Source: Pseudomonas sp. H9
GTDB taxonomy: Bacteria > Pseudomonadota > Gammaproteobacteria > Pseudomonadales > Pseudomonadaceae
Direction: 5' to 3'
Length of the DNA: 64,000 nucleotides
Assembly: GCF_004353925.1 (NCBI RefSeq)
Contig: NZ_SMOK01000011.1
Location: 248,001 to 312,000 of the forward strand
Shown piece by piece: positions 14,113-23,425 of this stretch. The first letter of the stretch is position 1. Every line of letters begins with the position of its first letter. The position numbers and the translations under genes were made by a program. The notes below the pieces were generated by a model. It did no database searches and was not told the origin of the DNA. It saw only the letters and a list, made by a program, of their open reading frames with translations.

Positions 14113-16579
14113 GATGCGAACACTCTACTTCTTGGGTGGTGTGTTTCAGCTCGCCGCTGCTGGCGGTGCTGGTGGCAGCTGCCTGGGTTTTGTGGCCCGG
14201 CAGGAGGAAATACGACAGTGCAGGAATCAGGATCAGCGCACCGAGCATGTTCCACAGGAACATGAAGGTCAGCAGAATGCCCATGTCGGCCTGAAACTTG
14301 ATCGGCGACCAGGCCCAACCGACCACGCCGGCGGCCAAGGTGATACCGACCAGGCCTACGACCCGGCCAGTGAAGGCCACGGCGTTCTCATACGCTTCAG
14401 ACAGCGGCATGCCTTTACGCTGGTAGTGCAATTGCACGCTGAGCAGGTACAGCGCGTAGTCCACACCAATGCCCACGCCCAGGGCGATGACCGGCAAGGT
14501 GGCGACTTTCACACCGATGCCCATCATCACCATCAGCGCTTCGCAAAGGATCGAGGTAAGAATCAGTGGCACCACGGCAACGACCGTGGCGCGCCAGCTG
14601 CGGAAGGTGATCAGGCAGAACAGCGTGACCGCCAGGTACACCAGCAACAGCATCGTGCGGTTGGCGTCGCGCACGACAATGTTGGTCGCCGCTTCGATGC
14701 CGGCACTGCCTGCCGCCAGCAGGAACTGGCGGTCTTCACCGCTATTGGCCTGGGCAAAGCGATCGGCAATGGCTACCACCTGGTCGAGGGTGTCGGCTTT
14801 GTGGTCGGTGAGGTAGGCAATCACCGGCATCAGCGAGCAGTCATTGTTGAACAGCTCCGGGGCGTTGACCGAGGCCTGCTGCGCGGCGTAGTTGAGCACG
14901 TCCTGGTTGCGCTGGATGCTGTTGAGCTTGGGGTTGCCTTCGTAGGTGCCCGCGGTGATCTGACGCACAGCGTTGGTCAACGACACGGTGGTCTGCACCC
15001 CGGCATATTGCTGCAGCTCCCAGGCCAGGCGGTCAGCCAGCACCAGGGTTTGATAGCGCAAGCAGCCTTCCGGTGCGGTTTTGATCATCACCGCGAAGGT
15101 GTCGCTGGACAGCGCGTAATGGCTGGTGATGTAGGCGTTGTCACGGTTGTAGCGCGAGTCGGCGTGCAGCTCGGGCGCACCGCTGTCGAGGTCACCGATT
15201 TTCAATTGCAGGCTGAGGGCAAAGCCCCCTGCTCCCAGCAAGCCTGCTACCAGCAGTGCGGCGGTTGCCCATTTACGGGTGGTAAAGCGGTCCAGCAGGT
15301 CCCACAGCTTACCGAAGCCACGGTGCTCGGCGGCCCGGGAATCGATGCGCAAGGCACGCTCGGCAGCCTTGCGGCCAACGCCGACATACGACAACGCCAC
15401 CGGCATCAGCAACAACGAGGTAAAAATCAGCACCGCCACACCGATGCTGGCGGTGATGGCCAGGTCCTGGATCACCGGGATGTCAATCAGCATCAACACG
15501 GCAAAGCCTACCGCGTCGGCCAGCAGTGCCGTCACGCCTGCAACGAACAGGCGGCGGAAGGTGTAACGGGCGGCCACCTGACGATGGGTGCCGCGCCCGA
15601 TGTCCTGCATGATGCCGTTCATTTTCTGCGCCGCATGGGACACACCAATGGCAAAAATCAGGAACGGCACCAGGATCGAATACGGGTCAATGGCATAGCC
15701 CAACCAGGCGACAATACCCAGTTGCCAGATCACCGCCGTCAGCGAGCACAACACCACCAGCAAGGTGCTGCGCACACACCGGGTATAGAGGTAGATGATG
15801 ACCAGGGTGGTGACCACCGCCAGGGCAAAGAACAGCATGACCTGAATCAGCCCGTCGATCAGGTCGCCCATCAGCTTGGCAAAGCCGATCACATGAATTT
15901 TGTAGGGACCTTGCGCTTCATACTGGCTGCGCAGTTGTTCGAGCTTCTGCGAGAAGGCGTAGTAATCGACACCACGGCCGGTGGCTGAATCCTGGTCGAG
16001 CAGCGGCACGATCAACATGCTCGATTTGAAGTCGCGGGCAACCAGGCTGCCAACGATGTTGGCGCGCTCGATGTTCTGGCGCAGTTGCTCGATGTCGGCC
16101 GGTGATCCCTGGTAGCTGTCAGGCATCACCGGCCCGCCTTGAAAGCCCTCCTCGGTGACTTCGGTCCAGCGCACCGCCGCGCTCCACAGCGACTTCATCC
16201 AGGCGCGGTCTACACCCTGGCTGAGGAACAACTCGTCGTTGATTTGCCGCAGGGTTTGCAAATAGGCCGGGTCGAAGATGTCGCCTTCGGTGTTTTCCAC
16301 CACCACACGCAATGAGTTACCCAGCCCGCGCAACGATTGGCGGTTTTCCAGGTAATTCTGGATATAGGGATGACTCTGCGGAATCATCTTCTCGAAGCTG
16401 GGCCGCAGCTCCAGACGCGTCAGTGCCATGTACCCCAGCAGCAGGGTCGCCAGCAGCATCAGCAGCATGAACGGTAAACGATGGTTGAACACCAGGCGCT
16501 CCAGCCAATTGCCGGAACGTCGGTCGAATTCATCCAGGGTGCGTATTACCGGCAAGGTGTCTTGCTTGATGTTGGCCAT
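14105..16579 (-). CDS. MMPL/RND-family exporter
   Basis: 824 aa inner-membrane protein of the MMPL/HpnN-like RND type. There is one TM helix near residues 33-53 (FMLLMLLATLLLGYMAL), a large periplasmic loop, a first block of five or six TM helices (~245-400, with IGVSHAAQK), a second periplasmic loop and a final TM block (~640-790, with ALGVGIGVDYALY). These duplicated sterol-sensing-like halves move lipids or hydrophobic compounds using the proton gradient. The position between a YCF48-like protein and an acyl-CoA dehydrogenase, with DUF1302/DUF1329 genes upstream, is a recurring arrangement in Pseudomonas for lipophilic-compound handling. No outer-membrane TolC or fusion protein is adjacent; the DUF1302 protein may fill the outer-membrane role. 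Confidence 0.88.
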   Translation of the reverse strand: MANIKQDTLPVIRTLDEFDRRSGNWLERLVFNHRLPFMLLMLLATLLLGYMALTRLELRPSFEKMIPQSHPYIQNYLENRQSLRGLGNSLRVVVENTEGDIFDPAYLQTLRQINDELFLSQGVDRAWMKSLWSAAVRWTEVTEEGFQGGPVMPDSYQGSPADIEQLRQNIERANIVGSLVARDFKSSMLIVPLLDQDSATGRGVDYYAFSQKLEQLRSQYEAQGPYKIHVIGFAKLMGDLIDGLIQVMLFFALAVVTTLVIIYLYTRCVRSTLLVVLCSLTAVIWQLGIVAWLGYAIDPYSILVPFLIFAIGVSHAAQKMNGIMQDIGRGTHRQVAARYTFRRLFVAGVTALLADAVGFAVLMLIDIPVIQDLAITASIGVAVLIFTSLLLMPVALSYVGVGRKAAERALRIDSRAAEHRGFGKLWDLLDRFTTRKWATAALLVAGLLGAGGFALSLQLKIGDLDSGAPELHADSRYNRDNAYITSHYALSSDTFAVMIKTAPEGCLRYQTLVLADRLAWELQQYAGVQTTVSLTNAVRQITAGTYEGNPKLNSIQRNQDVLNYAAQQASVNAPELFNNDCSLMPVIAYLTDHKADTLDQVVAIADRFAQANSGEDRQFLLAAGSAGIEAATNIVVRDANRTMLLLVYLAVTLFCLITFRSWRATVVAVVPLILTSILCEALMVMMGIGVKVATLPVIALGVGIGVDYALYLLSVQLHYQRKGMPLSEAYENAVAFTGRVVGLVGITLAAGVVGWAWSPIKFQADMGILLTFMFLWNMLGALILIPALSYFLLPGHKTQAAATSTASSGELKHTTQEVECSHHV

Positions 16580-16609
16580 CAGGTTTTTCTCTTGTTATGT
16601 GGACGGCGG

Positions 16610-17680
16610 TTATTCGACGGCAAGGGTGCGCACGCCACGCTCACCTACCAGCACCAGGTCGGTGGCGCTGTCAAAGGCCACGGCGCTGACCGGTGTGCGG
16701 GCGGTTTTTTGCCTGACCACCACGAAGCTTGCGCCGTCATCACGGCTGCGCAGCACATCCCCGGCCTGGCTCAGCAACCAGAGCTGGCCGTTACTGTCCA
16801 GGCCGCCGGCGGTGATGCTGATGCCCAGGCCGGTATTGACCGGCTGCCACTGCTGGCCTTTATCGGTGCTGCGCCACACATGGCCGCGCAAACCATAGGC
16901 CAGGAGCACCCCCGGCTTGCCGGTGGCGCCAAAGAAGGTCCCGCGTGACGGTGTGGTCAGTTGGGTGAAATGCTCGCCGTCGGCCGTGCGTTGCAGCAAC
17001 AGGCCTTGCTCGCCGGTGATGTACAGTGTGCCATCGACACTTTCCAGGCTGGTCAAGTGCAGGCCCTGGGGGTTGTCGCTGCGCTCCAGCCATGGCGTCC
17101 AGTGCTGACCGCCATCACGGGTATGCAGCAGCAAGTTGAACACGCCCACCGCGAAGCCGTTCTGATCGTCGGAGAACCACACATCCAGCAGCGGTTTGTC
17201 GGCGCCCTCCTGTACCAGACGCTCGCCTTCGGCGATCAGCGCTGGCCAGCGTTCATCGCCAGGCATCGCCTGACTTTGGGCCTGGTAATAGGCCACTACT
17301 TGCTCGCCCAGCACGCGCCCGTCCAGCTGCTTTTGCCAACTGATACCACCGTCGTTGCTGTGCAGAATGATACCGTCGTTGCCCACCGCCCAACCTTTCT
17401 CGGCGCTGGGGAAGCTCACGGCATTCAGGTCTGCGCTGGCCGGCACCTGCGCTTGCTGCCAATGGCCACCGTTATCGTCGGAATACAGAATGTGACCACG
17501 CGGGCCCACCGCCACCAGGCGCGAGCCGGCGCGGGTTACGTCACGCAGTGCGCTGACCTTTGCCAGCGCGCTAGGGGTGGCCGGCACATCCAGCACATCC
17601 ATGTAAGGGGCGGCCTGGGCCACGCCCTGAAGGGCAATCCACGTCAGCAACAACGCGGTGTAGCGCTTTACAACATACAT
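16610..17680 (-). CDS. Exported YCF48-like beta-propeller protein
   Basis: 356 aa with a signal peptide (MYVVKRYTALLLTWIALQGVAQA). The rest is a series of BNR/YCF48-type blades: ILYSDDNGGHW, IILHSNDGGISW, LLLHTRDGGQHW, VWRSTDKGQQW and VLRSRDDGASF. It is named after the cyanobacterial photosystem assembly factor, but here it should be a periplasmic accessory protein for the neighbouring MMPL exporter and DUF1302/1329 proteins. The ATG at 17680 has GGAGGA eight bases upstream; a start nine codons earlier has none. It lies 30 bases before the MMPL start in the same operon. Confidence 0.85.
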   Translation of the reverse strand: MYVVKRYTALLLTWIALQGVAQAAPYMDVLDVPATPSALAKVSALRDVTRAGSRLVAVGPRGHILYSDDNGGHWQQAQVPASADLNAVSFPSAEKGWAVGNDGIILHSNDGGISWQKQLDGRVLGEQVVAYYQAQSQAMPGDERWPALIAEGERLVQEGADKPLLDVWFSDDQNGFAVGVFNLLLHTRDGGQHWTPWLERSDNPQGLHLTSLESVDGTLYITGEQGLLLQRTADGEHFTQLTTPSRGTFFGATGKPGVLLAYGLRGHVWRSTDKGQQWQPVNTGLGISITAGGLDSNGQLWLLSQAGDVLRSRDDGASFVVVRQKTARTPVSAVAFDSATDLVLVGERGVRTLAVE

Positions 17681-17776
17681 ACCCGGTCCTCCGGATCGCC
17701 GCTGCACGCAGCAGGCTGCTCAACCAACGGCCCGACATTGAGGGAATGCCGGGCCGTACCTACCCTGCGACCGGTC

Positions 17777-19135
17777 TCAGCGAATACCGGCGCCGGCCAG
17801 CGACTCAGGCGACCACTGGGTTTTCGACAACGGGTCGATGTAGCGGATGCCACCGTAAGCCCCGACCACACCGTTGAGGTTGTAGGTGCCACCGATCAGG
17901 TCGTAGATCATGAACGGCGTGGAGTCCGGGGTTTGTTTGTCGTAGCTCTGGCTGAGGAAGGCGAACGAGCCACGGTACAGTTGGCCACGGGCGTCGTACT
18001 GGTCAGAGGCCAGGGCGACCCAGCTGTCTTCGTCCAGGTAGAAGCGACGCTTGTGGTAGATGTGGCGGGCGCCATCCTTGAGTTTGCCCTCGACTACCCA
18101 CACACGGTGCTTCTCCCAGCGCACAAACTGCGGCGCCAGATGGTTGGGGGTAATCAGTTGCTTGATGTCGGTGTGATAGGTGAGCTTGTAGGTGTTGTAC
18201 GGCACAAACATTTCCTGCTTGCCCACCAGCGTCCAGTCGTAGCGGTCCAGGGCTCCGTTGAAAACGAACACGTCATCGTAGGTGCCTGAGCCCGAAGTCC
18301 CTGGGTTCGGCGTGTCGTAGGCCAGGTTCGGTGCCAGCTTCACCCGGCGTTGGCCCGGCAGGTACACCCAGGCACTGCGTGGCTGTACCAACGGGTTGGC
18401 GGCGTCGCGCAGCATCATTGCTTCACCGGCGCGGCGGGCGGGCCCGGTGTACATCAGCTTCATCTGGTAATAGGTGTCTTTGGCACCGATGGTCTTGCTC
18501 ATGTCCTCGTAAATCGGATAGCTGATGTTGGCCTGGCCGGTGGTCGACAAGGTCGGTACGCCAGCCGCATCGACGTTCCAGGAATCGTACTTGGCGGCCA
18601 GGCTGACACCTTGATAACGCAGCAGGAAGTTCCACATCGCTTCGGCCCCGCTCTGCGGGATCGGGAACGGAATGCCCGGCAGTACGTTGTCGAGCGCGGT
18701 ACCGCCTTCCTGGCTGCGCGCACCGACGGCGTTTTTACGGGTGTTATCCAGCACCGCCTGTGGCAGCGCCACGGTGCGGTGTGTCGGGTAGACATCGACC
18801 TGGAAACTTGGGTAACGCTTGAGCAACGCCTGGGTAGTGGCGGTCAACTGCGCCTTGTACTGCTCAGCGTTCTGGCCATTGATGACCAGCAGCGGTTTTT
18901 CATTGGCAAACGGATCCGGGCGCATGCTGTCGCCACTTTTGAAAGCGGCCGGCGGCGTTACCAGCCCGCCCTTGTAAGCGGGAATGGAACCGTCGGCGTT
19001 GGCGGCGGATTCGGCGCCGATGGCGGTCAGGCTGGTGCCCAGACGCGCCGCTTGATCATTGGAAACAGCCGCGTGGGCGCTGGTGATGGCAGCCAGCGAC
19101 AGGCAGGTGGCCAGCAGTGATTTCACGTAGTTCAT
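17777..19135 (-). CDS. DUF1329 exported protein
   Basis: 452 aa. The signal peptide (LLATCLSLAAITSAHA) precedes a mature region with family features: GSIPAYKGG near the N-terminus, YPIYEDMSKTIGAKDTYYQ, RRAGEAMMLRDAANP, and a C-terminal block with RWEKHRVWVVEGKLKDGARH and DSWVALASDQYDARGQLYRG. The fold is related to outer-membrane lipoprotein-sorting (LolA/LolB-like) proteins, suggesting it carries a hydrophobic ligand in the periplasm. DUF1329 proteins are almost always encoded beside DUF1302 porin-like proteins, as here (50 bases downstream of one). The length is typical. Confidence 0.9.
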   Translation of the reverse strand: MNYVKSLLATCLSLAAITSAHAAVSNDQAARLGTSLTAIGAESAANADGSIPAYKGGLVTPPAAFKSGDSMRPDPFANEKPLLVINGQNAEQYKAQLTATTQALLKRYPSFQVDVYPTHRTVALPQAVLDNTRKNAVGARSQEGGTALDNVLPGIPFPIPQSGAEAMWNFLLRYQGVSLAAKYDSWNVDAAGVPTLSTTGQANISYPIYEDMSKTIGAKDTYYQMKLMYTGPARRAGEAMMLRDAANPLVQPRSAWVYLPGQRRVKLAPNLAYDTPNPGTSGSGTYDDVFVFNGALDRYDWTLVGKQEMFVPYNTYKLTYHTDIKQLITPNHLAPQFVRWEKHRVWVVEGKLKDGARHIYHKRRFYLDEDSWVALASDQYDARGQLYRGSFAFLSQSYDKQTPDSTPFMIYDLIGGTYNLNGVVGAYGGIRYIDPLSKTQWSPESLAGAGIR

Positions 19136-19185
19136 GAGTATTTTCCTGCGTGATGTCTGAAGGAAGACGTGACGTTGAAGTGACT

Positions 19186-21141
19186 TTAAAAAGTGGTTTT
19201 AACCGTCAGGTACAGCGCGCCACGGTCCTCAGTGGTGGCACCGCCACCGGAGAAGGACGAGTAGCCGCCGCCGTAGCAGGTGTAATCCTGCTCACCGTCC
19301 AGGGCATTGGGTGCCGCGCCATCGGTCTGGCCGTTGTTGCACGACTGGGTATCGCCAAAACTGTCGACGTACTTGAGGTCGACGAAATACTGGTTGTACA
19401 CCGCAGCGCTGACGCCCACCGCGTAGTTACCAGTGTCCTCGGCGCCGCCCCCTTGCACGGGAGAGACACCATCGAGTCCGACGTTGATCGACAGGGGCAT
19501 GCTCAGGTCTACGCCGGGCATGACCTGGTACCAGGTCGGGGTGAAGTTGACCGCGATACCCCAGTTGTCGCGGGTTGGCTTGTCGATGCCGCGGTAGCTG
19601 CTTTTGCCCTTGTACAAGGCCTCGTTATGGCCATCGAGTTTGAGCAGGTTGCTGTAGAACAGCTCGCCGAGCAGGCTGGCGCTGTCGAACAGCGGCGTGT
19701 CGCCGATGGTCATCAGGCCGTTGAGGGTCCAGTGCAGGGTCTGGCCGGTGGCACTCAGGCCGTCGCCGTCGGCGGGCACGTCGTAGATCACGCCGCTGCT
19801 GGGCAGGCGCGGTGGCAGCAGGCCGAAACCACCACCCAGGCCACCTTGGCCGGGGGCGCTGACGATTGCCGGAATGCTTGCCAGTGGCATGTTGTGACGA
19901 ATGTTCAGGTCGCTGCCGACGCTGATTCCCGCCACGTCTTTGGACAGGCTCAAGCCATACACATCGATGTTGTCGGCGTAGGCGAACTGGTAGGTCGTCG
20001 ATTGCAGCGAGTTGTAGAGGTTGCCGACTGCGCCCTGGAGGCTGCCCGGTGGTGTGCCGAAGGGGCCGCGTGAAACGGTCAGACCACGGGCGTCGAGCCA
20101 GGCCTGCGGGAGAATTTCCGAGGTCTTACGGTAGTAGAAGCCCAGGGTGCCGCCCAGCCATTCGGGCGACCACTTGGCCATGACGCCCCAGTCGCCGCGT
20201 TTATCCGGCGTCAGGTCATCGCCACGGCGGATACTGGTCAAGGCGCCGCGCACCGGGATCAAGCCGGGGGTGCCGGTGTGGCCGAGCAGGAAGCTCTGCG
20301 CGCCCTCGCCGACCACGTCCGAACCACCGTAGTAAGTACCCGCTTCCGGCAACCGCGCGGCGTCCCAATCGAGGAAATACTGGGCACCGACGGTCAGTTC
20401 CTCATTCACCAGAAACGAGGTGGACAGCTGGTTACGCGGTACGAACAGTTCTTTGGCTTCAGTACCCGGCGACGCCGCCAGCTTGGCAAGGTCCAGGCCA
20501 GACTGGCCGTAGCTGAGCGAGTGCACCGGGTTGAGCAGGGTTTCGCCCCAGAACAGGTTGTGCTGGCCCAGTTTGCCGCTCAGCTCCGAGCTGTCGCCGA
20601 TTTCTGTGCGCATGAACACGAAGGCATCGAGCACCTCGCCGGACGGGCCGCTGTAATAGCGCTGGGCATAGTTGCTCAGGTGCGGGCTGCCCAGCGGCGT
20701 GCCGGTGCCGGGCAAACCGTTGAGGCTCGGGTTGATGCCGGAGGTGTCGCCGTTGCCGTTGACGAACGGGTTGGAGTTCGAACCAGTATTGTCATAGGCC
20801 TTGTCATACCAGCTGGCGGCACTGACACGAAAACCCATGCTGCCCTGATAGATCACGTCCAGTTCAGTCAGCAGGTCGACACGGTTGGTAATGTTGGTGC
20901 CGGCCTTGCGGAAGTTGTAGTCGCCGTCGTTGTTGTTGGGCGTGGCCAACATGCGTTTGTCGGCACTTTCGGTGCGTACGCCGTAGTTGTACTTGACGGT
21001 ATTGTCCAGGCGTACGGCCCAGTCTTCGTTACCGGTATCGACTTCGAACGCCTGAGCGCCCGGCAAGGCGAGCAAACTGATGGCACAGGCTAGCAGGCAA
21101 CGCTGTGACGGCACAGCGCAGAACATGCGGTGATTTGGCAT
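19186..21141 (-). CDS. DUF1302 outer-membrane protein
   Basis: 651 aa. After the signal peptide (CLLACAISLLALPGAQA), the sequence alternates short amphipathic strands and ends in a C-terminal aromatic residue (LYLTVKTTF), as expected of an outer-membrane beta-barrel. It has DUF1302 hallmarks: VRLDNTVKYNYGVR, RVDLLTELDVIYQG, LGQHNLFWGE and the Gly/Ser-rich tail. It probably passes a hydrophobic substrate across the outer membrane and works with the DUF1329 protein. The ATG at 21141 is preceded by GGAG; an upstream start would add 43 non-signal residues. It is the first gene of the module unless the hydrolase 86 bases upstream is co-transcribed. Confidence 0.9.
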   Translation of the reverse strand: MPNHRMFCAVPSQRCLLACAISLLALPGAQAFEVDTGNEDWAVRLDNTVKYNYGVRTESADKRMLATPNNNDGDYNFRKAGTNITNRVDLLTELDVIYQGSMGFRVSAASWYDKAYDNTGSNSNPFVNGNGDTSGINPSLNGLPGTGTPLGSPHLSNYAQRYYSGPSGEVLDAFVFMRTEIGDSSELSGKLGQHNLFWGETLLNPVHSLSYGQSGLDLAKLAASPGTEAKELFVPRNQLSTSFLVNEELTVGAQYFLDWDAARLPEAGTYYGGSDVVGEGAQSFLLGHTGTPGLIPVRGALTSIRRGDDLTPDKRGDWGVMAKWSPEWLGGTLGFYYRKTSEILPQAWLDARGLTVSRGPFGTPPGSLQGAVGNLYNSLQSTTYQFAYADNIDVYGLSLSKDVAGISVGSDLNIRHNMPLASIPAIVSAPGQGGLGGGFGLLPPRLPSSGVIYDVPADGDGLSATGQTLHWTLNGLMTIGDTPLFDSASLLGELFYSNLLKLDGHNEALYKGKSSYRGIDKPTRDNWGIAVNFTPTWYQVMPGVDLSMPLSINVGLDGVSPVQGGGAEDTGNYAVGVSAAVYNQYFVDLKYVDSFGDTQSCNNGQTDGAAPNALDGEQDYTCYGGGYSSFSGGGATTEDRGALYLTVKTTF

Positions 21142-21227
21142 TGCGATGACTCCACGTATTGTTATTGTTGTTATCGCCGCCCGACTTGTGCGGGCGTTGG
21201 TCAAGCGTCCATGCGCGACGGCAGGGG

Positions 21228-21794
21228 TTAACGGTCCAGGGTTTGAATGAAGGTTTCGGCGCCAGGCCAAGGGCCGAAGCCGGCCGCAGGGTTTAGGTGG
21301 CCAACAGCGCCCAACAGCTCAAGCTGGCTACCCCAGCCACGGGCCATGGCCGACACCGCTTCGAGGCTGGCCAAGTGGTCGTTGCTACTGGCGGCAACAA
21401 TGCTGGGGAACGGCAACTTTGTGATAGGCAGCGGTGCCCAGCCGTTGGCACGCAGCGTGTCCGGACTTGGGTACGCGGCGGGCCATTGCGCCTGCAGATC
21501 CGGTGGTGCGGCGAGCAAAGCGCCTTTGATCGGGCGGTCGTAGCGTGCAGCCCAATGGGCCACCATCAACACACCGGCGCTGTGCGCCACCAACACTACA
21601 TCACCTTCGATCTGCTCAAGCTCGTGCTGGATCGCTTCGACGCGGGCGTTGCAGTCGAGCCCGTTGACCTGCAACGGCGGTACTGCGCGAACCTTGGTCA
21701 GCTTGGCTTGTAACAACGTCTGCCAATGCTCGGCGACATGGTCACGCAGGCCAGGAATAATCAGGACGGTAGCGGCGGTATGCACTCTTTCCAC
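21228..21794 (-). CDS. RBBP9/YdeN-type serine hydrolase
   Basis: 188 aa alpha/beta hydrolase. The N-terminal strand VLIIPGLRDHVAEHWQ is typical of the RBBP9/YdeN family. The nucleophile is in VVLVAHSAGVLM, the acid in VAASSNDHLAS and the histidine in GAVGHLNPAAGFGPW. It is cytoplasmic, with no signal peptide. It lies upstream of the DUF1302 gene on the same strand and could be part of that operon, releasing an acid from an ester substrate; that link is by position only. Confidence 0.87.
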   Translation of the reverse strand: MERVHTAATVLIIPGLRDHVAEHWQTLLQAKLTKVRAVPPLQVNGLDCNARVEAIQHELEQIEGDVVLVAHSAGVLMVAHWAARYDRPIKGALLAAPPDLQAQWPAAYPSPDTLRANGWAPLPITKLPFPSIVAASSNDHLASLEAVSAMARGWGSQLELLGAVGHLNPAAGFGPWPGAETFIQTLDR

Positions 21795-21934
21795 ATCAGC
21801 ACCTATGCTCAGACACGCAGCTCACCGACTCAGGTGAGCGCTTCGTGAGTCACAGTAATCACCCCTCCCCCTGGGTGCTTTACATTGAGCGTCAGTGGCT
21901 TTTCATTTGATGACATGGAGCTGGACAGCTGTCG

Positions 21935-22022
21935 GTAGGAGCGGGCTTGTTGTGGGAGCGGGCTTGCCCCGCGATTCGGTGTGACTGACAGATCGCTATC
22001 GCGGGGCAAGCCCGCTCCCACA
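21935..22022. repeat. REP pair with extra half-copy
   Basis: A tandem half-copy (GTAGGAGCGGGCTTGTTGTG) precedes an intact pair with spacer GATTCGGTGTGACTGACAG. The same spacer occurs in the REP at 56724. The region from 21795 to 22080 otherwise shows no gene. The REP directly precedes the broken gene remnant and may mark the junction where its 5' part was lost. Confidence 0.9.
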
Positions 22023-22080
22023 ATTGGCAGATGCAGGCGCACTTTCGGAAGCGTCTGACATATTTCCTAATGAAACCTAG

Positions 22081-22490
22081 GTAGCTTTTCCGGGGTTGAT
22101 TTTCTACCCGTTTAAGGAAAAACAAGCCTATGTCGACCTCGGCCCACTGCGCATGTTTTACGTTAAACCTCCACCTACCTGATGCTGAATTTGCCGGGTG
22201 AACAAGTGTTGCTGACCGATGACATGGTTCACTTCAGCGGGCAGGAAGTGTGGGGCGATATGCTCGGCTACTACCCCGATGTAACCAGAAAGGTCGAGTG
22301 GACAGGTAAAGACTTTTCCCCCCATAGCGGCACGCGCATTCCAGTAGCGGCCGGCATCACCCCTTATCGCCGCGTATACCATGAAGACGGTTTTCGAGAC
22401 TTGCATCGCATCGAAGGCGAATTGATCTATTCCCCCCGTGAAGGGCTGACGCTGCCCGCGTTGAAAATCATGGAGCGAGCATGGATATGA
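22081..22490 (+). pseudogene. 3' remnant of an unidentified gene, apparently frameshifted
   Basis: The frame from 22182 gives 102 aa beginning MLNLPGEQVLLTDDMVHFSG and ending TLPALKIMERAWI. The adjacent frame from 22081 to 22180 gives protein-like sequence (FYPFKEKQAYVDLGPLRMF, then YVKPPPT) ending in TGA just where the other frame opens (after TAA at 22164). Read together with a one-base shift between 22167 and 22179 they make one continuous segment, so this looks like the C-terminal part of a longer protein whose 5' end is missing next to a REP. The stop overlaps the start of the following DUF6708-like gene, so it once headed that operon. I do not recognise the family. It could still be expressed as a short protein from 22182, but no good ribosome-binding site precedes it. 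Confidence 0.5.
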
Positions 22491-23425
22491 ATATGCCAGA
22501 ACAACCCCGGCATAACGCCTCGTCCACGGAAATACTGGGATCGGATAAATCGACGGGCGAACAACCGATGGAGTTGTTTATCGTCGATGAGCACACTGAG
22601 CATTACTTGACGTTAGAAGTAAATGATGATTCTTACCGCGGAATGCTGACGGGCGTATTAGGCGGGATAGGCGGCTGTGGATCGGTGGGGCTGACTCTGA
22701 TGCTGGCGATGCGAGGAGTCTTCGATCCCATCATGCTTGCAATCGGTATCAGTTTATTTTTGCTGCCATTTCTATGGGAAACCGTGCGCCCCCTCCCTCT
22801 TCCCATCCTGTTCAACCGCCGAACCCGTGAAGTGTATTTCGATCACGACGGCGAACTGTTTCACGCCCCGTGGGATGGCATTACCGCCGTGGCCCATGAG
22901 TTTCAGCTGGTCGGCGCTCAAATAGGCAGCTTGCAAAATGCGTCGCTTGAGATTCGCGTGTGGAAATTCGGGGAGCCGGAAATAGCTTTGATGGTTAGCC
23001 TCGGCGCCCCCTTCGGTAAATCACTGGCACTACAAAAAGGCTTCTGGGAATACATCCGCGCCTACATGAACAATGGCCCGTACTTCGACGAATACGGAAA
23101 TCACAGTGAATCGGATGCGTTTGTAAAAAGCCAACTGGGCGTACGTTTCAAATTGAGCAACAGCTTCAAAGATACCCTGGCGCGGATAAGACAGGCGAAA
23201 AAAGATGCCGGAGGCAAAAATTATTTAGGGGCCGATGACGTATTCACGCTGATTACCAGCCCGATGTTTTACCTACCGGGAAAAATCCAGGAGTTTACCT
23301 ACAGCATTGCCAAACGCCGCTCTCGTAACCTCTGGCCGAGCCTTGTCACTGAACGCTTGAAAGCCAACGGCCCCACAACGCGGCTTGTTGATCTGGAATG
23401 TGATGGCGGGAGGAAAGCCGAGTGA
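22481..23425 (+). CDS. DUF6708-like membrane protein, copy 1
   Basis: 314 aa. Two adjacent TM segments lie at about residues 55-100 (GVLGGIGGCGSVGLTLML, then IMLAIGISLFLLPFLWETV). After them comes the signature PILFNRRTREVYFDHDGELFHAPWDGI and a C-terminal soluble domain with FWEYIRAYMNNGPYF. The start overlaps the preceding remnant by 10 bases and the stop overlaps the next gene's GTG. It is a close tandem paralogue of the next gene (long identical stretches after the TM pair). DUF6708 proteins are of unknown function; they often sit in accessory islands beside secreted-effector genes, so an immunity or effector-accessory role is possible but not shown. Confidence 0.72.
   Translation: MDMNMPEQPRHNASSTEILGSDKSTGEQPMELFIVDEHTEHYLTLEVNDDSYRGMLTGVLGGIGGCGSVGLTLMLAMRGVFDPIMLAIGISLFLLPFLWETVRPLPLPILFNRRTREVYFDHDGELFHAPWDGITAVAHEFQLVGAQIGSLQNASLEIRVWKFGEPEIALMVSLGAPFGKSLALQKGFWEYIRAYMNNGPYFDEYGNHSESDAFVKSQLGVRFKLSNSFKDTLARIRQAKKDAGGKNYLGADDVFTLITSPMFYLPGKIQEFTYSIAKRRSRNLWPSLVTERLKANGPTTRLVDLECDGGRKAE

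Noticed and set aside
14111..15988. A 625-codon open frame on the plus strand
   Set aside because: It is antisense to the MMPL exporter gene, which has clear family motifs. The open frame is a result of GC-rich codon bias and has the His/Gln-rich composition of a shadow.
22130..22201. A 23-codon ORF (MSTSAHCACFTLN start) with AAGGAAA upstream
   Set aside because: It lies in a third frame over the gene remnant; the neighbouring frames are more protein-like, so it is probably chance.
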